Below are positions 18,284-25,328 of a stretch of DNA of 64,000 bases, piece by piece. This DNA is from Parapedobacter sp964498395. Its GTDB lineage: Bacteria > Bacteroidota > Bacteroidia > Sphingobacteriales > Sphingobacteriaceae. The stretch is taken from the NCBI GenBank assembly GCA_964498395.1, contig CAZCHE010000001.1, forward strand, positions 558,001 to 622,000, in the 5' to 3' direction. The position numbers and the translations under genes are program-made. Each line of letters opens with the position of its first letter. Position 1 is the stretch's first letter. A model generated the notes under the pieces. That model ran no database searches, was not told the origin of the DNA, and saw only the letters and a program-made list of their open reading frames with translations.

Positions 18284-18319
18284 GAGCCGGGTGCGCCGCG
18301 AACGCTTCCGGCTTTTTTT
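18284..18319 (+). terminator. Rho-independent-terminator-like hairpin between fecR and susC
   Basis: The arms AGCCGG (18285-18290) and CCGGCT (18308-18313) pair, with an inner GCG/CGC extension, and are followed by seven T on the plus strand. All genes here run on the minus strand. It would therefore stop antisense transcription coming from the susC side, or act as a stem in the susC leader when read on the minus strand. Either role is inference. Confidence 0.55.
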
Positions 18320-18344
18320 GGCCAATTTCATGTTGCCTGTATAA

Positions 18345-19544
18345 CTATCGCATGACCTTGACCCTCCTTTCATCAATTTCGAACCGTATAGGTGCTAACT
18401 TTTCCAAATGGCCAAATAACTGCGAGACGCCTTTAGACCGCTTGAACGTACCCGTAAACCGTTCGTCTATTTTTCCTTCGTAACTAACTTCTTGGATATC
18501 ATACCAACGTGATATTTTACTTAGAATATGGTCGATACTTTCGTTATCGAAGCGGAAATATCCGTTTTTCCAAGCTACCGCTAGACGGATATCGGCTTGT
18601 AGTTGACTGATTTCCCCAGTCTGCCCGTCTACGACAGCCTGCTGGCCCGGCTTTAAAGTTACCTCCTTTCCATCTCTCGACACATTGACTGCTCCTTCCA
18701 ATAACGTGGTGGTGACCGCTTCCTCATCTTCATAGGCGGATACATTGAACTGGGTACCCAACACTTGAACGGTGCTCCCACCTGCCATCACCTTAAAGGG
18801 CTTGGACACATCTTGAGCCACCTCAAAGTATGCCTCTCCAGTAAGTGAAACCGTTCGCTCATGGTTAGTAAAAGTAACCGGATATCGAATGGAAGAGGCA
18901 GTATTTAACCAAACTTTTGTTCCGTCAGGCAATAAAAGCTGATAGGTATGGCCTTTAGGAGTACTAAATGTGTTATATTTGGTCTCGCCCCCTATAAATG
19001 ATTCGTTATCAGCCTCATAAATAATACTTCCATCTTCCATTTTGGTGATTTTCACACCCGTCTCTTGGGCCAAAACGCCCCCTAATGAATCGCTCAATAC
19101 AATAGTACGTCCATCTGCTAATGTCAATACAGCTTGATTATAATTCGGCAATAGGATATCACCACTCGCTTTATCTTCAATTGCATATAACGATTGATTT
19201 CGATATTGATTAGTATACAATAGGATTCCAACAGCAATAACCGCCACTAGCACTGCTGCAATTTTAATCCAATGTCGCAGGTTAAATCCATGCGATTGCA
19301 CGACCTCAAATTCCTCAATCTGCTGTTGATGTATTTTGGAAATAAGGTGATTATATATTTTCTTCTGTTGGGTACTATAAAAGGTTACTGAAGATTTATC
19401 CGTAACCAATGCTTGATCAATAGCAGATGATATAGCGGACGATTCGCCTTCATCTAAATACCTTAGGAGTTCGCCGCAGTCTTCCCTTGAGATGGTATTA
19501 TCAAAATATTGCTTCAGCAGGTCTTGCAAGCGATTATTGTCCAT
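18345..19544 (-). CDS. FecR family anti-sigma factor
   Basis: A 399-aa inner-membrane protein. The cytoplasmic N-terminus (~1-92) should hold the ECF sigma factor. One transmembrane helix lies at ~94-111. The periplasmic part has the FecR domain (NTFSTPKGHTYQLLLPDGT, WLNTASSIRYPVTF, EAYFEVAQDVSKPFKV) and the C-terminal DUF4974 domain (around 325-399) that meets the STN domain of the transporter. It lies between its sigma factor gene and the susC gene it should serve. Gaps of 104 and 127 bp on either side allow separate promoters. Confidence 0.95.
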   Translation of the reverse strand: MDNNRLQDLLKQYFDNTISREDCGELLRYLDEGESSAISSAIDQALVTDKSSVTFYSTQQKKIYNHLISKIHQQQIEEFEVVQSHGFNLRHWIKIAAVLVAVIAVGILLYTNQYRNQSLYAIEDKASGDILLPNYNQAVLTLADGRTIVLSDSLGGVLAQETGVKITKMEDGSIIYEADNESFIGGETKYNTFSTPKGHTYQLLLPDGTKVWLNTASSIRYPVTFTNHERTVSLTGEAYFEVAQDVSKPFKVMAGGSTVQVLGTQFNVSAYEDEEAVTTTLLEGAVNVSRDGKEVTLKPGQQAVVDGQTGEISQLQADIRLAVAWKNGYFRFDNESIDHILSKISRWYDIQEVSYEGKIDERFTGTFKRSKGVSQLFGHLEKLAPIRFEIDERRVKVMR

Positions 19545-19648
19545 ATGCTGTTGGTTAATAATTAGCCGATATTAAAGGCTTACACTAAAAGAACACCAAC
19601 AAGTAAATATAGGACTAGTCGGCAGCAAAAAAAAATGTGACTGGATTT

Positions 19649-20236
19649 TCAGAGAAACAGATTACAGTAGAACCACCATGCGACTAGGTAGGCATGACCT
19701 GATCGTCTTAAAGAAGCCTTTAATGTCTTTAGTGCTTGTACCATATGATTCTTCACTGTATTTGGGGAGAGCCCCAATTTCTGAGCAATTTCATGGTGAG
19801 AAAGGCCTTCCTCTCTACTAAGCTTGAAAATTAACTGTTGTTGTCTAGGTAGATTTTCGACGGCTCTTTTAGCATATTGCTCCATTTCATCAGCCATCAG
19901 GCGCTCTTCAGTATGGCTGTCAGCCACTTCCATACCGTGCATTAGTTTTTCAAACAAAACGCTAGATTTACGAATTTCTCGCAACTTATTCAAACAAAGC
20001 CTTTTGGTAATTACATAAAGATAAAGCCACAGATTGCCTTGTTCGTCCAACCCATCACGGCTGAGCCATAACTTGAGAAATACATCTTGCACAATTTCTT
20101 CACTCCAAACAGTATCTTTTAGGAAACGGAACGCCAATTGATACACTTTATCGCTATGAACATCGTAAATTTTCTGAAACGCAAGTTCATCGCCAGCCAT
20201 TAACTGCCTGATAGTTAAATGATCAATAAGAGACAT
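19649..20236 (-). CDS. ECF-type RNA polymerase sigma factor
   Basis: A 195-aa sigma-70 family protein of the extracytoplasmic-function class. Region 2 (residues ~20-85) shows FQKIYDVHSDKVYQLAFRFL and the EEIVQDVFLKLW stretch that binds the -10 element. Region 4 (~130-185) has the helix-turn-helix LSHHEIAQKLGLSPNTVKNH. It is probably held by the FecR protein encoded next and released upon substrate signal, to transcribe the susC operon. The C-terminus carries an unusual hydrophobic tail (YLVAWWFYCNLFL). Confidence 0.95.
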   Translation of the reverse strand: MSLIDHLTIRQLMAGDELAFQKIYDVHSDKVYQLAFRFLKDTVWSEEIVQDVFLKLWLSRDGLDEQGNLWLYLYVITKRLCLNKLREIRKSSVLFEKLMHGMEVADSHTEERLMADEMEQYAKRAVENLPRQQQLIFKLSREEGLSHHEIAQKLGLSPNTVKNHMVQALKTLKASLRRSGHAYLVAWWFYCNLFL

Positions 20237-20263
20237 TAATATTTATAATTGTTGTGATCAACA

Positions 20264-20271
20264 CAAACCTA
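20264..20271 (-). promoter_or_regulatory. Candidate -7 box of the ECF sigma gene
   Basis: TAGGTTTG on the minus strand matches TAnnTTTG and lies 27 nt upstream of the sigma factor ATG. No clear TTG is found at -33. The 204-bp gap to the divergent gene at 20441 also holds a 13-bp palindrome TCGTCTAAGACGA at 20359-20371. Confidence 0.45.
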
Positions 20272-20440
20272 CAATAAAAACCGCTACAAAAGAAAAATTA
20301 CTTTTCAGGGATCTTGACTAATGAAAGGTATCTGTGCAAGTTTTATGACGCGATCTAGTCGTCTAAGACGATCAAATTAAACTATTTCAGCTGAATTTTG
20401 TCTATCAAATAGATATTGATTCGCGACAATACTACACGGC

Positions 20441-21082
20441 ATGAAAACTATTTTCACATGTTTACTCTTCGCTATTTACAGCATCGCAATAGCACAGGAA
20501 AATAATGTTATACGTATTTCAAAATTAGAACTCGGTCGCAAAAAGAAGGAAGTTTTCGCAAGTAGGGATTCCTCATTGGTTGTGCATATCGATACGTTGG
20601 TGATGAAAGACCGATCGCAGTTGATTTTCTTTGGAAAGAAAGATGTCAAGCTTACCGTGAACCATGCGCAAATTGATAAGCGTGCTTATATATTTGGTAC
20701 CGACGGTAAAAATAATGGTTCTGATTTTGAAATTGATATGCAGTTTGAAAAACTCGGCGCGTTGTACATACTGGCAGGCGGACACGATGCAAACAACAAT
20801 GGATCCCGCACGCATCCCAACGGCAATGGAGGAAATGTAAATTTCTTTTATGACGCACGCGGCGTCATTCCGCAGACAACCGACAAAAAATCCCCCAATT
20901 ATTTGCAGATAGATACCCGTGCAGGTGGGTATCGCGTAAACCCACATAATGACCTCAATAACATTTATAGTATGATAAATATGGGCACAGCTGGGCGGCC
21001 TTTGGGCAATTTAGCCCAAGGAACGATATACTCAGGTTCGCCAGGTAATGACGGCAAGAGTACCATCAAAGCCAGGGAATGA
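20441..21082 (+). CDS. Secreted hypothetical protein, Gly/Asn-rich
   Basis: A 213-aa protein with a clear signal peptide (MKTIFTCLLFAIYSIAIAQ). I recognise no family. The mature part begins with beta-rich, charged sequence (VVHIDTLVMKDRSQLIFFGK). It continues into a Gly/Asn-rich middle (GGHDANNNGSRTHPNGNGG) and a tail of turns (GSPGNDGK), which suggests a surface or matrix protein. It is transcribed divergently from the ECF sigma gene. This makes it a possible target of, or partner to, the SusCD locus, but that is only positional evidence. Confidence 0.6.
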   Translation: MKTIFTCLLFAIYSIAIAQENNVIRISKLELGRKKKEVFASRDSSLVVHIDTLVMKDRSQLIFFGKKDVKLTVNHAQIDKRAYIFGTDGKNNGSDFEIDMQFEKLGALYILAGGHDANNNGSRTHPNGNGGNVNFFYDARGVIPQTTDKKSPNYLQIDTRAGGYRVNPHNDLNNIYSMINMGTAGRPLGNLAQGTIYSGSPGNDGKSTIKARE

Positions 21083-21098
21083 CCCCTTGTTTATGTTA

Positions 21099-21130
21099 AC
21101 CATAGCCCGCTTATTAAGGCCGGCTATGGT
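21099..21130. terminator. Hairpin between convergent genes
   Basis: The 9-bp arms ACCATAGCC and GGCTATGGT enclose a 14-nt loop. It lies between the convergent ends of the gene at 20441 and guaB, and overlaps the last guaB codons. There is no T-run, so a terminator role in either direction is only probable by position. Confidence 0.4.
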
Positions 21131-22589
21131 AATTAGGCGCTTCCTTCGTAATGGTGATGTTGTGCGGGTGGCTCTCCCGGAGGCCTGCACCGGTTATCTT
21201 CACAAACTGGGCATTTTGCAGGGATTTGATAGTGGCGGCACCGCAATATCCCATACTCGCCCGTAATCCACCCACGTATTGGTACACCACTTCCGCCAAA
21301 GTGCCTTTGTACGCCACACGACCCACGATTCCCTCTGGTACCAGCTTCTTGATGTCGTCTTCAACGTCTTGGAAATATCGGTCTTTGGAACCTTGCTGCA
21401 TGGCCTCCACAGACCCCATGCCACGGTAGGATTTAAATTTACGGCCTTCGTAGATAATGGTTTCTCCCGGGGCTTCTTCGACACCCGCAAACAGCGAACC
21501 TGCCATAACCGTGTCAGCTCCTGCAGCTATGGCTTTTGCAATATCCCCCGTTTGCTTGATACCCCCATCAGCAATGACTGGCACATTCCGTCCGCGAAGT
21601 GCCTTAGCTACTTCGTATACGGCGTAGAGTTGTGGCACGCCGACCCCGGCAATGATACGGGTGGTACAAATCGATCCGGGACCGATCCCTACTTTGACCG
21701 CATCCGCACCGGCATCTGCCAAAGCAATGGCTGCATCAGCAGTGGCAATATTGCCGACGATTACCTGTAAATCCGGATAGGCGGCCTTCACTTCTCTCAG
21801 CTTGTCGATCACCCCTTTGGAATGCCCATGTGCCGTATCTATGGTAATCACATCTACCCCGGCTTTTACCAACGCCGCCACACGTTCCATGGTATCGGCT
21901 GTAACGCCTACGGCCGCGCCCACCAGCAGTCTTCCGTGAGCATCCTTGGCCGCATTGGGAAAATGCTTGTATTTTTGGATATCCTTGAATGTGATGAGTC
22001 CGACCAATACGTGGTTGTCATCTACCACAGGCAATTTTTCTATTTTGTGGTTCTGTAGAATCGCCTCCGCTTTCAGCAAATCCGTACCAATCGGTGCAAC
22101 CACCAATCCTTCCTTGGTCATCAACTCGGCAATTGGCCGTGCCATGTCCTTTTGGAAACGGAGATCCCGGTTGGTGACGATCCCCACCAACTTATTGCTC
22201 GCATCAACAATGGGAATACCACCGATCTTATGCTCTTTCATGATCTGGAATGCATCTCCCACGGTCGCATTTTGTTCCAACGTCACCGGATCCTGTATCA
22301 TGCCGCTTTCCGAGCGCTTCACCTTACGCACTTCGGCAGCTTGGTCAGCAATCGTCATGTTTTTATGCAACATTCCTAACCCCCCTGCTTGGGCGATGGC
22401 AATGGCCAATTCGGCACCGGTAACGGTATCCATTGCGGCAGACACCAACGGAACATTGAGTTTGATGGATTTCGTCAAATATGTCGAGATGTCCACATCA
22501 CGTGGCAAGACTTCAGAATAAGCAGGGATTAAAAGCACGTCATCGTAGGTGAGGCCTTCAGCTACGAATTTTTCAGGGTCTAAATGCAT
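21114..22589 (-). CDS. guaB: IMP dehydrogenase
   Basis: Oxidises IMP to XMP with NAD+, the rate-limiting step to GMP; guaA then completes the route. At 491 aa it has full length. Two CBS domains interrupt the barrel (~95-210; VGIVTNRDLRFQ and VGLITFKDI end their repeats). The active site GPGSICTTRIIAG has the catalytic cysteine near residue 305, and the flap has the RYFQ motif. It is preceded by one of the best promoters in the window. Confidence 0.98.
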   Translation of the reverse strand: MHLDPEKFVAEGLTYDDVLLIPAYSEVLPRDVDISTYLTKSIKLNVPLVSAAMDTVTGAELAIAIAQAGGLGMLHKNMTIADQAAEVRKVKRSESGMIQDPVTLEQNATVGDAFQIMKEHKIGGIPIVDASNKLVGIVTNRDLRFQKDMARPIAELMTKEGLVVAPIGTDLLKAEAILQNHKIEKLPVVDDNHVLVGLITFKDIQKYKHFPNAAKDAHGRLLVGAAVGVTADTMERVAALVKAGVDVITIDTAHGHSKGVIDKLREVKAAYPDLQVIVGNIATADAAIALADAGADAVKVGIGPGSICTTRIIAGVGVPQLYAVYEVAKALRGRNVPVIADGGIKQTGDIAKAIAAGADTVMAGSLFAGVEEAPGETIIYEGRKFKSYRGMGSVEAMQQGSKDRYFQDVEDDIKKLVPEGIVGRVAYKGTLAEVVYQYVGGLRASMGYCGAATIKSLQNAQFVKITGAGLRESHPHNITITKEAPNYHSRP

Positions 22590-22623
22590 GGCAAATATTA
22601 TGTTGGAGTTCTTATTTGCCGGG

Positions 22624-22654
22624 CAAAATTACTTATTTTTTGTGTCTTTTACAA
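22624..22654 (-). promoter_or_regulatory. Bacteroidota-type promoter of guaB
   Basis: On the minus strand a TTG (22652-22654) is followed after exactly 20 nt by TAATTTTG (22624-22631). The predicted transcription start near 22617 gives a leader of ~28 nt to the guaB ATG at 22589. Confidence 0.75.
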
Positions 22655-22668
22655 GTAAAAAAAGTTTT

Positions 22669-22720
22669 AAAGCCCTACAGGCTGATCCGTCATTATTCAC
22701 GGGAAAACTTGTAGGGCTTT
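22669..22720 (-). terminator. Terminator of the 22725 beta-barrel gene
   Basis: An 11-bp inverted repeat (AAAGCCCTACA / TGTAGGGCTTT) with a 30-nt loop, followed on the minus strand by AAAAC and seven T. It begins 4 nt past the stop of the gene at 22725 and shields the guaB promoter from read-through. Confidence 0.7.
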
Positions 22721-22724
22721 AACG

Positions 22725-23327
22725 CTAAAACGAATAGGTTACACCAATCTGGAATACCCTATTGAGGGAAATCTTATCCGGATCATCAAATAATCCCAGG
22801 AAATAGTCGTTGTTAAACGCATCAAGCATCCCGGTTTTGAATCGGCCCTCGAACGTCAACCCAAAGGGCAATGTGTACCCAAGACCGAGCGCGATACCTA
22901 AGTCTACTCCCCCATAATCGTCATCGTCAAAATCAATGCGCGGGAAATTCCGTCCAATCTTCATGTCGAGTGAGGGACCTAGCAACCCATGGAAACCATC
23001 GATAAAATAGAATTTATTGATTATCCCCAAAGAGAGATACTGGATGGTTACATCCTCTGTTCCAGTCGCTTGACCATTATCATCAACGAATGTGACATTA
23101 TTGGCGCCTTGCCTGGTGTAAATCACTTCTGGCTGGAGGGTATACTTTTGGCCTAAATTGAGCCCTAAAATACCTCCCGCATAGAAGTCGGTTTTGAAAT
23201 CAGCATTGATGTTGCTCAATGTGGTGAGATTGACACCCGCCCTGATGCCGGGTGAAACTCTCTTTTGCGCATGTAGTTGGATGGTGGTCGATACAGCGAC
23301 CAATAGGATGAGTATTTTCTTTTTCAT
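22725..23327 (-). CDS. Outer-membrane beta-barrel (PorT/porin-like) protein
   Basis: A 200-aa protein with a signal peptide (MKKKILILLVAVSTTIQLHAQ). The rest is an alternating pattern of an eight-strand OmpA/PorT-like barrel: GIRAGVNLTTLS at the start, QPEVIYTRQGA in the middle, and a C-terminal RVFQIGVTYSF ending in Phe. Such proteins are common in Bacteroidota and have no assigned ligand. A D/G-rich loop (DFDDDDYGGVD) may be exposed on the surface. Confidence 0.75.
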   Translation of the reverse strand: MKKKILILLVAVSTTIQLHAQKRVSPGIRAGVNLTTLSNINADFKTDFYAGGILGLNLGQKYTLQPEVIYTRQGANNVTFVDDNGQATGTEDVTIQYLSLGIINKFYFIDGFHGLLGPSLDMKIGRNFPRIDFDDDDYGGVDLGIALGLGYTLPFGLTFEGRFKTGMLDAFNNDYFLGLFDDPDKISLNRVFQIGVTYSF

Positions 23328-23415
23328 CTTAACAGTGTTTAAAGGTGGTTTATAATGGCTAATACGCCCCCGGTGATCGTGATGGAGATCCTCCGGAGGC
23401 GTTTATTGCATTTTT

Positions 23416-23904
23416 TTAAAACGTAAACTTAAACCCCAAGGTGAACCGTGCGGGTTCAAAAAAGGTGTTGTTAGACAGGTTCCACCAGGGTTTCCAGTCG
23501 AAATGGAAAGCCAAAGGCGCGCTTGGAATCTTGAACTCTAAACCTGCCGCAGGACGAATGGCAATATAGGTTTCGTCGTCGCCACCCCACCACCGGCCAC
23601 TGTCGACAAAAGCCAACTGTGGGCCGACACCGACATACCAGTTCAATCCGTTTGTTCCGCGGATAGCTTGGTTGTATGAATAATCCACACCTAATACGGT
23701 AACGTCATTACCAAATAACACCTGCGCATTTCCGGCATTGACACCATCAAAAAAATGCTTAATCTGGGGCCCCACCAACGTCGGCCCATCACCCACATCG
23801 ATTCCCAAACCCAACGCTGTTCGGTAACGTGCCTGCGCATTTACTTCTTGTACGCCCAATACAAGGATTGAAGCGACTAATAATGATAGCGTGACTTTTT
23901 TCAT
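23416..23904 (-). CDS. Secreted beta-barrel-like hypothetical protein
   Basis: A 162-aa protein with a signal peptide (MKKVTLSLLVASILVLG, cleaved near VNAQA) and a C-terminus RFTLGFKFTF typical of outer-membrane barrels. It shows short amphipathic strands (ALGLGIDVGDG, WYVGVGPQLAFV, AAGLEFKIPSAPLAFHF). No defined family recognised. It lies 88 bp upstream of the other barrel gene in the same direction. The gap holds an inverted repeat (ACGCCCCCGG / CCGGAGGCGT) with a T-rich flank on the plus strand. Confidence 0.65.
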   Translation of the reverse strand: MKKVTLSLLVASILVLGVQEVNAQARYRTALGLGIDVGDGPTLVGPQIKHFFDGVNAGNAQVLFGNDVTVLGVDYSYNQAIRGTNGLNWYVGVGPQLAFVDSGRWWGGDDETYIAIRPAAGLEFKIPSAPLAFHFDWKPWWNLSNNTFFEPARFTLGFKFTF

Positions 23905-24004
23905 GGTTAATCTATTTTTTTCGGATAATAAACAAATAGTTTGCCAAACTTGGATTGGCCATCACATTTTCACGAACCCCACCGCATTACGGGGCTTTTT
24001 TATG

Positions 24005-24012
24005 TATATTTG
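24005..24012 (+). promoter_or_regulatory. -7 box of the MFS gene
   Basis: TATATTTG matches TAnnTTTG and lies 25 nt before the chosen ATG at 24038. Because the longer frame from 23891 would place this promoter inside the gene, it supports the downstream start. Confidence 0.55.
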
Positions 24013-24037
24013 CTTCAGTTTTGACGAGACCCACTAC

Positions 24038-25198
24038 ATGGAGCCACCCGCACTGAATCATCCTACGCGCACCCACCGCATAGCCATAGGGATCGCCTTT
24101 TTTATTTACGGCCTGTGCTTTGCCTCTTGGGCATCACGTATCCCGGATATCAAAAATGCCCTTGGCTTATCCGAAGGCCAGTTGGGAATCGTATTATTTG
24201 CCTTACCTATTGGTACACTGATTTCACTTCCGGTATCCGGTTGGATTATCGGGAGGCTTGGTAGCAAGCGTATCGTATTGGTATCGGCAGCCTGCTATGC
24301 CCTGTTGCTGGTCGGTATTGGTTATTGGGGGCACATATATAGTTTAATGGCTAACCTGGTGTTCTTCGGCACGGCGGGTAACCTACTCAACATATCGGTC
24401 AATACGCAAGCGGTGGCTTTGGGCAAGCATTATGAAAAGCCCATCATGGGCGCTTTCCACGGAATGTGGAGTATCGCCGGATTCGTGGGGGCCGGTATCG
24501 GGGCACTGATGATTAACCACCACGTGATCCCGCTCCACCACTTCATGGCCATAACTGGTGTAGCCTTGTTCGGTATTAGTGGCATTGCCGCCTACCTCAT
24601 TTCAAATGACCAGCCCCAGCAGCAGAAAAAAGAACCGTTGTTTTCCATGCCGGATAAACCGCTTGCGGTATTGGGCGCGATCGCCTTTTGTGCGATGATT
24701 GGAGAAGGGGCTTTATACGATTGGTGCGGCATATACATGGAACAAGTGGTTCAGGTCGAGAAGAGCCTTGTGGGGTACGGGTTGAGTGCTTTCCTTTTCA
24801 GTATGGCCACGGGTCGGTTTTTGTCAGACTGGACGGTAAAACGTTTTGGGGCTAAAACCACGTTGGTGTTAAGCGGAGCACTAAGCTCCGTCGGACTCCT
24901 GATTTCCGTGATTTACCCACAATTCGAGGTTGTTATATTTGCTTTTCTATTGGTCGGCATCGGGTCTTCTGCTATTATTCCATTGGTATATAGCATGGCC
25001 GGACGGTCGGGCAGGTTATCTCCGGGGGCGGCCCTTGCCGCCGTCACCACCATCGGCTTCAGTGGATTTCTGGTCGGCCCTCCGTTGATCGGTTTCATCG
25101 CAGAGTTCACAGGACTCCGCACAGCTTATGCGGTCATTGCAGCTATGGGCGTCTTAATTATCATTTTGACCACAAAAATCAGACAGACAACCCATTAA
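24038..25198 (+). CDS. MFS transporter
   Basis: A 386-aa inner-membrane permease with 12 hydrophobic helices and the usual MFS loop after helix 2 (GWIIGRLGSKRIV), repeated in weaker form in the second half (GRFLSDWTVKRFGAK). The N-terminus FFIYGLCFASWASRIPDIKN is typical of a Bacteroidota/actinobacterial subfamily of unknown substrate, related to sugar/fucose permeases. I chose ATG at 24038; the open frame extends upstream to 23891, but that part is hydrophilic, unlike the family, and overlaps the start of the divergent gene. Confidence 0.85.
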   Translation: MEPPALNHPTRTHRIAIGIAFFIYGLCFASWASRIPDIKNALGLSEGQLGIVLFALPIGTLISLPVSGWIIGRLGSKRIVLVSAACYALLLVGIGYWGHIYSLMANLVFFGTAGNLLNISVNTQAVALGKHYEKPIMGAFHGMWSIAGFVGAGIGALMINHHVIPLHHFMAITGVALFGISGIAAYLISNDQPQQQKKEPLFSMPDKPLAVLGAIAFCAMIGEGALYDWCGIYMEQVVQVEKSLVGYGLSAFLFSMATGRFLSDWTVKRFGAKTTLVLSGALSSVGLLISVIYPQFEVVIFAFLLVGIGSSAIIPLVYSMAGRSGRLSPGAALAAVTTIGFSGFLVGPPLIGFIAEFTGLRTAYAVIAAMGVLIIILTTKIRQTTH

Positions 25199-25259
25199 CG
25201 GTGTCGGTTATTGAGTCAACAAACTGTAAAAATACCCCTTTCTTTATACAAAAAATTTA

Positions 25260-25267
25260 TACCTTTG
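25260..25267 (+). promoter_or_regulatory. -7 box of secDF
   Basis: TACCTTTG fits the consensus and lies 61 nt upstream of the secDF ATG. No TTG lies at the ideal -33 position. Confidence 0.45.
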
Positions 25268-25328
25268 CCGTTCTTAACAAAATTGTGTAAAATTTATAGT
25301 AAAAATTAGTACTAGCTAAGAAAAGAAA

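Noticed and set aside
7599..20236. Classical polysaccharide utilisation locus
   Set aside because: SusC and SusD are present, but there is no glycoside hydrolase, polysaccharide lyase or sulfatase, so glycan breakdown cannot be claimed.
23963..24003. Possible terminator (CCCC...GGGG then T6) before the MFS gene
   Set aside because: The stem is only 4-5 bp and no plus-strand gene ends upstream; it is probably incidental to the promoter region.
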